DNA of 64,000 nt from an uncultured Clostridium sp. (lineage in GTDB: Bacteria; Bacillota; Clostridia; Lachnospirales; Lachnospiraceae). The notes beneath the pieces are model-generated. The model was given only the letters and a program-made list of their open reading frames with translations. It was not told the origin of the DNA and did not search any database. The first letter of the stretch is position 1. Each line of letters starts with the position of its first letter. Position numbers and translations under genes: made by a program. Positions 17,447 to 26,493 of this stretch are shown piece after piece. The stretch is from the NCBI GenBank assembly GCA_900538475.1, contig UPYT01000013.1:27497-91496 (forward strand), written 5' to 3'.

Positions 17447-17610
17447 ATTATTTTCCTCCTTATTGGACATACTTGTTAATACTATAATACTTTTCCCGCA
17501 AATTGGCAAGATATCTCTTCTTCCTTTTATCCAAATGATCAATGGTTCAGCCATGTATCTCCCTGCCCACTTGCAGCGGACACTCAGCACCAGGAGCTGT
17601 TACCTAAATT

Positions 17611-17763
17611 GTAACTGTTCGGGACGGGGCATCTTCTTGTCCGGCAAAGCCGAACAAGAAGTATCGGAAATTCCTCCGATGTGAGAGCTGGCAGGAAAAT
17701 CCCTTTGCAAGCAAGCTTGACAAGAATTTTTCTTCCAGTTCTCCCGCCATCCTGAAGAGTTAC
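17611..17763. repeat. Dispersed inverted repeat, long copy (153 bp)
   Basis: The ends are GTAACTGTTCGGGAC and, inverted, GTAACTCTTCAGGAT. The inside carries a nested hairpin, CTTCTTGT...ACAAGAAG with a GGC/GCC core, and ATCGGA/TCCGAT. The same termini occur at 17933-17986 and 20450-20492. It looks like a non-autonomous REP/MITE-like unit. No ORF inside is credible. Confidence 0.75.
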
Positions 17764-17844
17764 CCAAATTACACAAAAATGCCGGAAATGGGATCTCGTT
17801 CCTGTACAAAATCAAAAACATGAGAATTATTCTCTTTAATTGCC

Positions 17845-17874
17845 TTGACGACAGCCTATACCACAAGATATAAT
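17845..17874 (+). promoter_or_regulatory. Promoter of the pfl operon
   Basis: TTGACG and TATAAT are 18 bases apart. The predicted leader of about 140 nt contains the second copy of the dispersed inverted repeat, which could affect expression. Confidence 0.55.
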
Positions 17875-17932
17875 GCCAGTGCAGAGAAAATTCTGCAATA
17901 TGTAGTTGTTTTTATTTATATTCTATATAGTT

Positions 17933-17986
17933 GTAGCTGTTCAGGACAAGAACTATCGGAGATTTCCCGCCGTCCTGAAGAGTTAC
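17933..17986. repeat. Dispersed inverted repeat, short copy in the pflB leader
   Basis: GTAGCTGTTCAGGAC pairs with GTCCTGAAGAGTTAC. The centre (TATCGGAGATT then CCCGCC) matches parts of the 17611 copy, so it resembles an internally deleted version. It ends 33 bases before the pflB start. Confidence 0.8.
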
Positions 17987-18019
17987 GCATAATTTTAATC
18001 TACGCAGGAGGTAACTGAT

Positions 18020-20116
18020 ATGAAAGAGCAGTGGAGAACATTCCAGCCTGGAGTATGGATGCGCGAAATCAATGTCCGCAACTTTATTCAGGCAAACTAC
18101 ACCCCTTACGACGGCGACGATTCCTTCCTGGCCGGCCCGACTGAGAACACCAAAAAGCTGTGGGATCAGGTTATGGAGCTGAACCAGAAGGAGCGGGAAG
18201 CCGGCGGAGTTCTGGATATGGACACCAAAATTATTTCCACCATTACTTCCCATGGTCCCGGATATCTGGACAAGGAAAAGGAAACGATTGTGGGATTCCA
18301 GACAGATAAGCCCTTCAAACGTTCTCTTCAGCCCTACGGCGGCATCCGCATGGCTGTAAAAGCCTGCGCTGACAATGGCTATGAGGTTGATCCGGAGATC
18401 GTTGACTTCTTCACCAAACACAGAAAAACCCATAACGCAGGCGTATTTGATGCCTACACTCCCGAAATGCGCGCATGCCGTTCCAGCCATATTATCACCG
18501 GACTTCCCGATGCATACGGACGCGGACGGATTATCGGCGACTATCGCCGGATTGCCCTGTATGGTGTAGACCGCCTGATTGAAGATAAAGAGGAACAGAA
18601 ATCCACCACCCGCAGCACCATGTATTCTACTATTATCCGCGACCGCGAGGAGTTGTCCGAGCAGATTCGTGCCTTAAAAGAGCTGAAGGAGCTGGGACGC
18701 ATCTACGGCTTTGATATTTCCAAGCCGGCAACTGATGTAAAAGAAGCTATCCAGTGGACCTATTTTGGCTATCTGGCTGCTGTTAAGGAGCAGAACGGAG
18801 CTGCCATGTCCTTAGGACGTACCTCCACCTTTATTGACATCTACGCAGAGCGCGATCTGGCAGAAGGACGCTATACAGAGGAGCAGATTCAGGAATTCGT
18901 GGATCATTTTATTATGAAGCTGCGCCTTGTAAAATTTGCCCGTACCCCGGAATACAACGAGCTGTTCTCCGGCGATCCTACCTGGGTAACTGAATCTGTA
19001 GGCGGTGTAGGTATTGACGGACGCCACATGGTAACAAAGATGTCCTTCCGTTATCTGCATACTCTGCAGAACCTGGGCACTGCTCCGGAACCAAACCTGA
19101 CTGTACTCTGGTCTGTACGTCTTCCGGAAAACTTTAAGCGTTTCTGTGCAAAGACCTCCATTGAGTCATCCTCCATCCAGTATGAAAATGATGACCTGAT
19201 GCGTGTTACCCACGGCGATGATTATGCGATTGCCTGCTGCGTATCCTCCATGCGAATCGGAAAAGAAATGCAGTTCTTCGGAGCCCGTGCCAACCTGGCC
19301 AAATGTCTTCTGTACGCAATCAACGGCGGTGTAGATGAGGTCAGCAAAAAGCAGGTAGGACCGAAATACCGTCCGATTACCTCTGAGTATCTGGATTACG
19401 ATGAGGTTATGGATCGCTACCACGATATGATGCAGTGGCTGGCCGGTGTTTATGTAAACAGCCTGAACATCATCCACTATATGCATGACAAATACTGCTA
19501 CGAGCGTCTGCAGATGGCTCTTCACGATCATAAGGTAACCCGCTGGTTTGCAACCGGTATTGCCGGCCTGTCTGTTGTTGCAGACTCCCTGTCTGCCATC
19601 AAATATGCCAAAGTAAAAACCGTTCGTGATGAAAACGGCATCGTAGTTGACTACGAAGTAGAAGGAGACTTCCCCAAATACGGAAACGATGACGACCGGG
19701 TAGACCAGATTGCTGTTGACATTGTCCATGATTTTATGAACTATGTAAAACGGAATCACTGCTACCGCGGCGGTATCCCCACTACTTCTATCCTGACCAT
19801 TACTTCCAATGTTGTTTACGGAAAGGCAACCGGCTCCACACCGGACGGAAGAAAAGGCGGACAGCCCTTCGCTCCCGGCGCAAATCCCATGCATCACCGG
19901 GATACCCACGGCGCAGTCGCATCCCTTGCTTCTGTAGCCAAGCTGCCCTTTAAGGACGCGCAGGATGGTATTTCCAATACCTTCTCCATTATCCCCGGCG
20001 CACTTGGAAAAGAGGACCAGTTGTTTATGGGTGATATTGATGTGGATCTGGAATGCGGCATTGATACTGCCTGCTCCATTCCCAATCTGATGGACGGAAT
20101 CGGCGACAGAGATTAA
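18020..20116 (+). CDS. pflB: Formate C-acetyltransferase (pyruvate formate-lyase) body, lacking the glycyl-radical domain
   Basis: Pyruvate formate-lyase converts pyruvate and CoA to acetyl-CoA and formate in fermentation. This 698-residue chain has the family barrel, including the active-site cysteine pair in AIACCVSSM, and [16 protein letters not shown]. It stops at MDGIGDRD, just where E. coli-type enzymes (about 760 residues) would continue into the glycyl-radical loop. That missing domain is encoded by the next gene, 20187-20432. AGGAGG precedes the ATG. The stop TAA is followed by 70 bases with a fresh ribosome site, so this is a true two-gene arrangement and not a single-base frameshift. 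PflA follows. Confidence 0.93.
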   Translation: MKEQWRTFQPGVWMREINVRNFIQANYTPYDGDDSFLAGPTENTKKLWDQVMELNQKEREAGGVLDMDTKIISTITSHGPGYLDKEKETIVGFQTDKPFKRSLQPYGGIRMAVKACADNGYEVDPEIVDFFTKHRKTHNAGVFDAYTPEMRACRSSHIITGLPDAYGRGRIIGDYRRIALYGVDRLIEDKEEQKSTTRSTMYSTIIRDREELSEQIRALKELKELGRIYGFDISKPATDVKEAIQWTYFGYLAAVKEQNGAAMSLGRTSTFIDIYAERDLAEGRYTEEQIQEFVDHFIMKLRLVKFARTPEYNELFSGDPTWVTESVGGVGIDGRHMVTKMSFRYLHTLQNLGTAPEPNLTVLWSVRLPENFKRFCAKTSIESSSIQYENDDLMRVTHGDDYAIACCVSSMRIGKEMQFFGARANLAKCLLYAINGGVDEVSKKQVGPKYRPITSEYLDYDEVMDRYHDMMQWLAGVYVNSLNIIHYMHDKYCYERLQMALHDHKVTRWFATGIAGLSVVADSLSAIKYAKVKTVRDENGIVVDYEVEGDFPKYGNDDDRVDQIAVDIVHDFMNYVKRNHCYRGGIPTTSILTITSNVVYGKATGSTPDGRKGGQPFAPGANPMHHRDTHGAVASLASVAKLPFKDAQDGISNTFSIIPGALGKEDQLFMGDIDVDLECGIDTACSIPNLMDGIGDRD

Positions 20117-20186
20117 ACATCAGTCACAGCTGATTGTTCATCATTCATACCTGATAATGATTTCAGATAAAAGGAGGACTATTCTT

Positions 20187-20432
20187 ATGACACATGCAAG
20201 CGACGCACAGATTGATAACCTGGTATCCCTGTTAGACGGCTACGCAGTCAAGGGCGGACATCACCTGAATGTAAATGTATTTACTAAAGAAACTCTGCTG
20301 GACGCACAGGCTCATCCGGAAAAATATCCTCAGCTGACCGTTCGTGTATCCGGTTATGCAGTAAACTTTAATAAGCTGACCAAGGAACAGCAGGACGAGG
20401 TTATTTCCCGTACCTTCCACGGCAACATCTAA
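20187..20432 (+). CDS. Separate glycyl-radical domain of pyruvate formate-lyase (GrcA/YfiD-like)
   Basis: The 81-residue protein carries the glycyl-radical signature RVSGYAVNF, preceded by [15 protein letters not shown] and [10 protein letters not shown], and ends [15 protein letters not shown]. This is the normal C-terminus of pyruvate formate-lyase. In E. coli a similar stand-alone protein (GrcA) repairs damaged enzyme, but there the main enzyme keeps its own radical domain. Here the neighbouring pflB lacks it, so this subunit should be essential for catalysis. The start at 20187 follows AAAGGAGG; the frame runs 10 codons further upstream without a ribosome site. Confidence 0.92.
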   Translation: MTHASDAQIDNLVSLLDGYAVKGGHHLNVNVFTKETLLDAQAHPEKYPQLTVRVSGYAVNFNKLTKEQQDEVISRTFHGNI

Positions 20433-20449
20433 TTAAAGTCGGTTTTATC

Positions 20450-20492
20450 GTAACTGTTCAGGACGGGGCATCTTCTTGTCCTGAATAGTTAC
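20450..20492. repeat. Dispersed inverted repeat, minimal copy between the PFL genes and pflA
   Basis: GTAACTGTTCAGGAC pairs with GTCCTGAATAGTTAC around GGGGCATCTTCTT, a loop that also occurs in the 17611 copy. Sitting inside the operon, it could act as an attenuating or mRNA-processing hairpin. Confidence 0.8.
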
Positions 20493-20524
20493 GTTTTATC
20501 ATAATTTACCAGGAGGCAAATTCT

Positions 20525-21274
20525 ATGGTTGGACATATCCACTCCATTGAAAGCTTCGGCACTGTAGACGGACCAGGTGTCCGTCTCGTTGTCTTTTTTC
20601 AGGGCTGTCCCATGAGGTGTCAGTACTGTCATAATCCGGACACCTGGAAAATAGGCGGCGGCACAGAAATAACAGTGCCGCAGATTATGGAACAGTATGA
20701 AAAAAACCGTTCCTTTTATCAAAAAGGCGGTATAACAGCAACCGGCGGCGATCCGCTGGTTCAGATTGAATTTGTGACAGAACTGTTTTCCGAAGCAAAA
20801 AAACGGGGAATTCACACCTGTCTGGACACCTCCGGCATTACCTTTCAGCCGGAAAATAAAAAACGGATGAACCTGTTCGATCAGTTAATTTCCGTTACAG
20901 ATCTGGTCATGCTGGATATTAAACACATTGATCCCGAGGGACACAGAAAGCTGACAGGACAGCCCTTAGAACCTATCCTTGCATTTGCCCGTTATCTGGA
21001 TGAGCACAATATTCCTGTCTGGATTCGCCATGTAGTTGTACCGGGCATTACCTTTGATCAGACAGAGCTGTCTCGCCTGGGCCAGTTTATTGCCAGTCTG
21101 AACAATGTAAAAGCTCTGGATGTACTTCCCTATCATGATATGGGAAAGACAAAGTACGAAAAACTGGGTATCGATTATGTTTTAAAGGATACTCCTCCTC
21201 TGGAAAAATCACAGGCTCTGGCTGCCAGACAGCTGATTTTAAGCGCCATTCGTAAAACCAGAGCCTCCAGCTAA
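20525..21274 (+). CDS. pflA: Pyruvate formate-lyase activating enzyme (radical SAM)
   Basis: PflA uses S-adenosylmethionine and a 4Fe-4S cluster to generate the glycyl radical. The cluster motif CPMRCQYCHNPDTW (CxxxCxxC) is at about residues 30-43, followed by GGGTEIT and the SAM-binding block ATGGDPLVQ. The 249-residue length is normal. AGGAGG precedes the ATG. It is the third gene of the pfl operon, after an intercistronic inverted repeat. Its natural target here is the separate radical-domain protein. Confidence 0.95.
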   Translation: MVGHIHSIESFGTVDGPGVRLVVFFQGCPMRCQYCHNPDTWKIGGGTEITVPQIMEQYEKNRSFYQKGGITATGGDPLVQIEFVTELFSEAKKRGIHTCLDTSGITFQPENKKRMNLFDQLISVTDLVMLDIKHIDPEGHRKLTGQPLEPILAFARYLDEHNIPVWIRHVVVPGITFDQTELSRLGQFIASLNNVKALDVLPYHDMGKTKYEKLGIDYVLKDTPPLEKSQALAARQLILSAIRKTRASS

Positions 21275-21336
21275 CCCCTGAAATAACAAGACTGCCAATT
21301 GTTCCTTATTTTGTTCACAGACACATGATTTTCCAC

Positions 21337-21365
21337 TTGAATATTTTGCTGAGATAGTATAGAAT
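21337..21365 (+). promoter_or_regulatory. Promoter of the ferredoxin gene
   Basis: TTGAAT and TAGAAT are 17 bases apart. The ferredoxin ATG lies 45 bases downstream. Confidence 0.5.
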
Positions 21366-21409
21366 GAAAGAACAACGAAAGTTATAGAATACTCAAGGAG
21401 GATAAAATC

Positions 21410-21580
21410 ATGGCATATGTAATTTCTGATTCTTGCGTTAGCTGCGGTACCTGTGAGGGTGAGTGCCCGGTAAGTGCTATTTCTCAGGGTGACAGCCAGT
21501 ACGTTATCGATGCTGATGCTTGCATTTCCTGCGGAACCTGTGCAGGCGTTTGCCCGACCGGCGCTATCAGCGAGGAATAA
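21410..21580 (+). CDS. 2[4Fe-4S] ferredoxin
   Basis: This 56-residue clostridial ferredoxin was found by direct translation. It starts MAYVISDSCVSCGTCEGECP and has a second cluster motif, CISCGTCAGVCP, so there are two CxxCxxCxxxCP sites. It carries electrons at low potential, for example from pyruvate:ferredoxin oxidoreductase to hydrogenase or Rnf. CAAGGAGG precedes the ATG. It has its own promoter and terminator, so it is probably a strongly expressed single gene. Confidence 0.95.
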   Translation: MAYVISDSCVSCGTCEGECPVSAISQGDSQYVIDADACISCGTCAGVCPTGAISEE

Positions 21581-21594
21581 TTAAAAGACACCAG

Positions 21595-21632
21595 ATACCC
21601 CTTCCGTATATGCGGAGGGGGTATTTCTTTTT
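21595..21632 (+). terminator. Terminator of the ferredoxin gene
   Basis: ATACCCCTTCCG pairs with CGGAGGGGGTAT around six bases, followed by TTCTTTTTCT. Confidence 0.88.
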
Positions 21633-21668
21633 CTATCTATGGAAATCTAATATTAGGAGATTATTGCA

Positions 21669-22397
21669 ATGACATCAAAAAAACCTGTTATCCTTCTGAC
21701 ACCCTATTTCAATACAGAACGCGACGAACCCTACATGCGTCCGGCATTTTTAAAAGCAGTCCGCCATGCCGGTGCCGTCCCCGTCATCCTTCCTCTGGAT
21801 CTGGAGGAAGAAGATTTGGCGCTTCTGCTGAAAACTGCCGATGGCGTTTTATTTACCGGCGGCCCGGACGTTCATCCCTTTTTCTTTGGAGAAGAAACCC
21901 AGCATCACTGCGGAAACGTCTGTCTTCGGAGGGATCAGATGGAGTTTTCTCTCCTGAAGCTGGCCATGGCTGCCCGCAAACCAATTCTCGGCGTATGCCG
22001 TGGCGCACAAGTTTTAAATATCGGTCTGGGCGGTGATATTTACCAGGATATCCCCAGTCAGTTTCCCCAGAAATTTCCTGTAGCCCACACCCAGCCCTTT
22101 GGATATGAGATTCCTTCTCATACGGTAACAGTTACTCCGGGAACCCTTCTGGCAGAAATTTCCCAGTGTGATACCCTGAAGGTAAACAGTATGCATCATC
22201 AGGCTGTCCGTACCGTAGCGCCAGGACTGATTGCTTCCGGACACGGCCCGGAGGGCCTGGTAGAATGTGTGGAAATGCCGGAATATCCCTTCCTGATAGG
22301 CGTTCAGTGGCACCCGGAATATCTCTGGGAGCAGGATCCGGCTGCCTGCCGCCTGTTTACAGCCTTTGTAAAAGCCTGCGGCGAGTTAGAAGAATAG
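21669..22397 (+). CDS. Gamma-glutamyl-gamma-aminobutyrate hydrolase family (class I glutamine amidotransferase-like)
   Basis: The 242-residue protein has the class I glutamine amidotransferase fold as found in PuuD-type hydrolases. The nucleophile elbow is GVCRGAQVLN and the His-Glu pair is in GVQWHPEYLW. FTGGPDVHPFFFGE near residue 60 is typical of the family. It should cleave a gamma-glutamyl amide; the true substrate is unknown as no polyamine pathway genes are adjacent. AGGAG precedes the ATG. It forms a single transcription unit ending at the hairpin at 22405. Confidence 0.9.
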   Translation: MTSKKPVILLTPYFNTERDEPYMRPAFLKAVRHAGAVPVILPLDLEEEDLALLLKTADGVLFTGGPDVHPFFFGEETQHHCGNVCLRRDQMEFSLLKLAMAARKPILGVCRGAQVLNIGLGGDIYQDIPSQFPQKFPVAHTQPFGYEIPSHTVTVTPGTLLAEISQCDTLKVNSMHHQAVRTVAPGLIASGHGPEGLVECVEMPEYPFLIGVQWHPEYLWEQDPAACRLFTAFVKACGELEE

Positions 22398-22404
22398 ATA
22401 CACC

Positions 22405-22445
22405 AAACGGGCGCTCTGAATCCTGTTCCGCAGCGCCCGTTTCCC
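22405..22445. terminator. Bidirectional terminator
   Basis: AAACGGGCGCT pairs with AGCGCCCGTTT around a 16-base loop, between two convergent genes. Confidence 0.8.
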
Positions 22446-22457
22446 TTATCCTTCTAT

Positions 22458-23129
22458 TTATCCGCTTTTTCTCCCTGATTTCCGCCTTCTGAAAAACGGA
22501 AGCTTTGTGGCAGCTGCCTCCGCTTTTCCCTTGCTTTCTCTCTGATAGGTTCTCAGGGTTTCATCCAGCATCTTAAACCTATCTTCCTCCCGCTCATCGT
22601 TTACACGCATCATATACTCCAGCTCCTGAACCATATGATTGCTGACCTGGCGGCTAATCTCGCTGCTCATCGCCTCGCTGCTCTGCTTCATGGCCTGTCC
22701 AATCGCATTGCCGATAATGTGGTTCATGAGCTCCTGGAACTGATCCAGTTTTTCCTGATTGATTACAGTGCCCTCCTCACTGGGCTTTGGAAGGACGCGA
22801 AGTCCAGGCGCTTTCTCATCCAGCTTCTCTGTGCTTCCCTCCTTTAAAATATGAACTGCATTCTTCTCTAAAATCTCGTCCACATCCACGTTCTCATCTC
22901 CTTCAAGCATTTTATTAAGAACCTGTTCGATGGCTTTCAGCTGATATCCTTTTTCCTTCAGCTCTTTTATCTTCTGAAATAAACGAATATGAAGCCCCGT
23001 ATAGTACCGGTGACTTTTTCCATTTCTTGGTATATTCAGCTGCAGCTCGTCCTCCCAGTACCTGAGCACATGGGATTCCACACCGACCAGCTTACCGGCC
23101 TCTGATATGGAATAATGTGTATCGTCCAT
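22458..23129 (-). CDS. MerR-family transcriptional regulator with a coiled-coil tail
   Basis: The N-terminal winged helix begins YSISEAGKLVGVESHVLRYW and continues with GKSHRYYTGLHIRLFQKIKEL, a MerR fold. After about residue 75 comes an acidic linker, then a long predicted coiled coil (about 125-195), then a basic tail ending RRRKSGRKSG. No effector-binding domain or cysteine metal site is seen. This type resembles RacA-like or sporulation-linked MerR proteins more than metal sensors. GGGGAGGAAGGGA precedes the ATG. Confidence 0.85.
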   Translation of the reverse strand: MDDTHYSISEAGKLVGVESHVLRYWEDELQLNIPRNGKSHRYYTGLHIRLFQKIKELKEKGYQLKAIEQVLNKMLEGDENVDVDEILEKNAVHILKEGSTEKLDEKAPGLRVLPKPSEEGTVINQEKLDQFQELMNHIIGNAIGQAMKQSSEAMSSEISRQVSNHMVQELEYMMRVNDEREEDRFKMLDETLRTYQRESKGKAEAAATKLPFFRRRKSGRKSG

Positions 23130-23222
23130 TCCCTTCCTCCCCTTATGTTCTTTTTAATTTCATAGCCTACTTATAGTTTATGAGGAGTGGTTGAGATTTA
23201 TGATTAACCATAAAAACTAACC

Positions 23223-24518
23223 TTAAAGAATTATGGATAACACAAAATTAAATACCGTTGCAGAAGCTACACTGACAGGAACTGCCAAAAACAGCAGACG
23301 TGGAAACATACGATTGCGTTCCTCTTCTGTTGAACATGCACCCATGACCAGACTTCCTCCAGATGAAAACGGAGAAATAGCCGAGCTCTGGGCTCCTACA
23401 ACAATACAGGTGTACAAAATCAACGGATTTAGACCAGCTGCTTCGGAAAGTCCTGGCACAAGCGGAAACAATGCAGGGCAAACAACGCCCAATGTACTGG
23501 AAAAAAAGCTCATAATTGCCCCGATCAGACTAAATGCAACTGGAATGATCCAAGCAGGAAGGCTGCTTCCGGCCCATGCTGCCATCTGATCCAAAGTTCC
23601 CGCCTTTACTGCAACCTGAATCAGCATTCCTACTCCACATATCATAAGAATCGTATTCCATGGAATTCGGGCAATTACCTCCTTCTGCGGAGCCAGATCC
23701 AAAAACAGAGCAATCACAGAAAATACAATTGCTACCAGACCCACATCAAGCTTACTGTTAATAAATGCTATTGCCTCATTTTCTGGCACAATTACATTTA
23801 ATACAGGAAACAGCAGTACAATTATAATCATGATCAGCATCAGATACAGATTCTGCTTCTGTTTCTTTGTGAATGGATCCGGTTTTTCAAAGGATACCCC
23901 TTTCCCAATATGACGGTTCGCTTTGGGAATATAGCGAAATCCAGCAATCAGAAGAAGCGAAAACACTACACTGGCAATAAAAATGACTGCTGTTGAAGAA
24001 AATGCCATATCTCCATGACCACTTTCCTCCATCAAGCCTCGGAAAATAATCCCGCTTCCGCTGGTCATAAAATTGGCACCTGATAATGCCCCGCAATTAA
24101 CTGCAGCTGCGCCGGTCAGCGGATCCATTTTTGCTTCCTTACAAATGAGAAGTGTAATCGGCACCATGAATGCCATCACAGTAAAAAACCCCGCTCCCAG
24201 CATGGCAATTCCGGCACTTGCCGCATAAAGAGCAAAGGGAAGAAGTCCAGGAAAACGCCTGCAAAAATAAAGAAGATATCGGGCTGCCTTTTCCAGCGTT
24301 CCGTTTACCAGAGCAAAATTATAGAACAATGACACAGCCATAATAACAAACATCGTACTCACTGGCCACCCGCTGATTACTTCCTTCGGTTTCATCATCA
24401 TAACAAAGCAGCCGATTACATATGCAAATACTATTGCAAAAAAACCTGTGTTATATTTTGTTTTATACCCAATTGCAACTGACAAAGCAATCGCCGCTAC
24501 AATAAATAAACTGATCAT
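23223..24518 (-). CDS. Anion permease of the SLC13/ion-transporter superfamily (MatC-like)
   Basis: The 431-residue protein has about eleven membrane segments. It begins with ALSVAIGYKTKYNTGFFAIV, which resembles the MatC-type dicarboxylate carrier N-terminus, and has the motif CGALSGANFMTSGSGIIFRG in the first half and SSAISPFSSGGSLVMGACS near the end, as expected for paired re-entrant loops. It should import an organic anion with Na+ or H+. It lies 18 bases downstream of the hydrolase gene and is surely in its operon. The LysR regulator at 25551 diverges from them. AGGAGG precedes the ATG. Confidence 0.82.
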   Translation of the reverse strand: MISLFIVAAIALSVAIGYKTKYNTGFFAIVFAYVIGCFVMMMKPKEVISGWPVSTMFVIMAVSLFYNFALVNGTLEKAARYLLYFCRRFPGLLPFALYAASAGIAMLGAGFFTVMAFMVPITLLICKEAKMDPLTGAAAVNCGALSGANFMTSGSGIIFRGLMEESGHGDMAFSSTAVIFIASVVFSLLLIAGFRYIPKANRHIGKGVSFEKPDPFTKKQKQNLYLMLIMIIIVLLFPVLNVIVPENEAIAFINSKLDVGLVAIVFSVIALFLDLAPQKEVIARIPWNTILMICGVGMLIQVAVKAGTLDQMAAWAGSSLPAWIIPVAFSLIGAIMSFFSSTLGVVCPALFPLVPGLSEAAGLNPLILYTCIVVGAQSSAISPFSSGGSLVMGACSTEEERNRMFPRLLFLAVPVSVASATVFNFVLSIIL

Positions 24519-24536
24519 ATCCCTACCTCCTGAATA

Positions 24537-25394
24537 CTATAAATTTAGAAGTCTTGTCTGAATCTCATGAGTCATATAAAAAATCTGTTCTTCAGAAATT
24601 CCATGATCTGCCAGATATTGTATATATTGCTCCAGTGCAGCTTCCCAGAAAGGATTTTCTACCTGTCCTCCATCTGTGCTCACCATAACATTCTTATAAC
24701 CACAAGCCTGAATCGCCTCCAAATTCAAAGGAAGATTACTCTTATATTTTCCTCCTCCCATAGGCTGTGCGAAACAATGTTCCAGAATAATGTCATAATC
24801 CTGTACAAGTCTCACCTGATCTTCTAAACTCATCCCAACCATCCACCACTCTGGATGAGTCACAACAATTTTTCTCACACCTGCATTTCTTGCGGCCTCT
24901 ACAACCCTGAAAATTTCCTCTGGAGAAAGATGTCCTGTTCCCAATACCACATCAAAATCCTTTATCAGCTGAAATATATCCTGCAGCTCAGGAACGATTT
25001 TACCGTCTCTAATAACCTCAACCGCTTTTGACAAATCCCCCTTTTGCTTTTCCAGATTATTTCTGGCTGATTGGGTTGGAAGCCAGATCACCTTAGCACC
25101 AAGCTTCAGTCCGCTTTCTACTGCTGCTGCATTCAGTCCTCCCATTTGACGATTTAAGGTGACACTTCCAAACATCGTAAAATCATTATCACCATGATGT
25201 ATGATTTCATTATGACGATTGCATAGGTAGGCGCGATCTACCGTTGTCCCCTGATGCGTTTTAATAACAATCGCCCTGGCCCCCACCCGGATTGCAGCTT
25301 CCATTAGCTCAAAATCGTCATAAGCGCGATGGCGGATATCTGGATTTGAATGCACATGCATATCAATAACCCCTTTTAAAGAAATTTTTCCCAT
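24537..25394 (-). CDS. Metal-dependent amidohydrolase-like protein (DUF6282 type)
   Basis: The 285-residue protein resembles TIM-barrel amidohydrolases. Probable metal ligands are DMHVHSNPD near residue 11, the lysine in VIKTHQG, GTGHLSPEE, VTHPEWW and STDGGQVEN, in barrel order. I recall this as the DUF6282 family; no substrate is established. Its tight pairing with an anion permease and a LysR regulator suggests uptake and hydrolysis of a small cyclic or amide-bearing anion. AAAGGAGGAGAG precedes the ATG. It is the first gene of the leftward operon, whose promoter must overlap the palindrome at 25487-25511 or lie just inside it. Confidence 0.8.
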   Translation of the reverse strand: MGKISLKGVIDMHVHSNPDIRHRAYDDFELMEAAIRVGARAIVIKTHQGTTVDRAYLCNRHNEIIHHGDNDFTMFGSVTLNRQMGGLNAAAVESGLKLGAKVIWLPTQSARNNLEKQKGDLSKAVEVIRDGKIVPELQDIFQLIKDFDVVLGTGHLSPEEIFRVVEAARNAGVRKIVVTHPEWWMVGMSLEDQVRLVQDYDIILEHCFAQPMGGGKYKSNLPLNLEAIQACGYKNVMVSTDGGQVENPFWEAALEQYIQYLADHGISEEQIFYMTHEIQTRLLNL

Positions 25395-25486
25395 TCGCTC
25401 TCCTCCTTTTTAGTGAAATTGTTGTAATTTTTATGATCTAAGCATATAATAAAAGATATATTGATGAAACCGAAAATAACTTATAT

Positions 25487-25511
25487 ACTATATCGGAAAA
25501 TCCGATATAGT
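25487..25511. promoter_or_regulatory. Perfect palindrome in the LysR/hydrolase divergent region
   Basis: ACTATATCGGA and TCCGATATAGT are perfect 11-bp arms around AAA. The site lies 40 bases before the lysR ATG and about 92 bases before the hydrolase start. It is flanked by AACTTAT repeats. It is a likely binding site for the LysR protein. Confidence 0.6.
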
Positions 25512-25550
25512 AACTTATGGTTCTATTATTACCAAAAAGAGGAAAAACCA

Positions 25551-26462
25551 ATGCAGTTAAAAGAGTTAAAATATATTGTTGCGCTGGCTGATGAGGGAAG
25601 TATCTCCAGGGCAGCAGAACGTCTTTATATGGCCCAATCCAGTTTAAGCCAGTTCCTTCTTCAATATGAAACAGAATTAGGTATTTCGTTGTTTGTAAGA
25701 ACCTCAAAAGGTATCCGCCCAACTGCTGCTGGCTCTATGTTTATTGATAATGCCCGCATTATCCTTGGACATTATCGGTTAATTCAAAATAAACTGGACG
25801 ACATGGCCCAGTTAAAAAGTGGAAGTATTATTCTTGGAATCAGTTCTTTCCGCGGAAAATATATGATTCCCAAAATTTTGAAACGATTTTATGCCCTTTA
25901 CCCAAATGTAAATGTAGAAATTATAGAAGCCAACAGCAAGGCGTTAGAAGAAAAACTCATTGATGGAACCATTGATCTGGCTATTATTGCGCTTCCATTG
26001 TCCCGTTTAACTCACGAAGTAGAAATATTTAAAAAAGATGAAATTCTCATTGTAGCTGACTCTGATCACCCCATTCAAAAATATGCTCATCCCAAGGACA
26101 ACGGACACGGCTTTTGGCTGGATTTAAAAGATGCAGAATCCTATGAATTTATTCTCAGTCCCTATGATACCATGCTGGGGAATATCAGCCGTCAGGAATT
26201 TAAAAAAGCCGGAATCAAATTCCGGGCTGCAAATACGAATATTACTGCTGATCTGGCTGCGGCTATGGCAAGAGCCGGCCTGGGACTGGCCTTTACTTAT
26301 CAGTCCTGTATTGAGGAATACCCCCATGCCAGTTACTTTTCTATTGGCCAGAAAGGTGTGTTTTTGGAATTGGCACTTGCTCACCCTTATGCAACCTATC
26401 AATCCAATGCTGTAAAGGCAATGGAAAAAATCATTCGAGAAACCTTCCCTAAAGAAGTCTGA
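25551..26462 (+). CDS. LysR-family transcriptional regulator
   Basis: The 303-residue protein has an N-terminal winged helix (MQLKELKYIVALADEGSISR, AAERLYMAQSSLSQ) and a two-lobed periplasmic-binding-like effector domain from about residue 90. Start 25551 follows AGAGGAAAAACC; the frame runs 30 codons upstream without support. It is transcribed away from the hydrolase-permease operon, and such regulators usually activate the divergent genes when a pathway intermediate is bound. The effector is therefore probably the imported anion or its product. No terminator is obvious before the convergent dnaB gene. Confidence 0.92.
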   Translation: MQLKELKYIVALADEGSISRAAERLYMAQSSLSQFLLQYETELGISLFVRTSKGIRPTAAGSMFIDNARIILGHYRLIQNKLDDMAQLKSGSIILGISSFRGKYMIPKILKRFYALYPNVNVEIIEANSKALEEKLIDGTIDLAIIALPLSRLTHEVEIFKKDEILIVADSDHPIQKYAHPKDNGHGFWLDLKDAESYEFILSPYDTMLGNISRQEFKKAGIKFRAANTNITADLAAAMARAGLGLAFTYQSCIEEYPHASYFSIGQKGVFLELALAHPYATYQSNAVKAMEKIIRETFPKEV

Positions 26463-26493
26463 TTTTTCCACAGGAAAGGTTTCTCAAATATTC

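Noticed and set aside
18020..20432. A simple frameshift or sequencing error splitting pflB
   Set aside because: The stop is followed by 70 non-coding bases, a fresh AAAGGAGG site and a start codon, and both parts end and begin at a natural domain border. A single indel would not create this.
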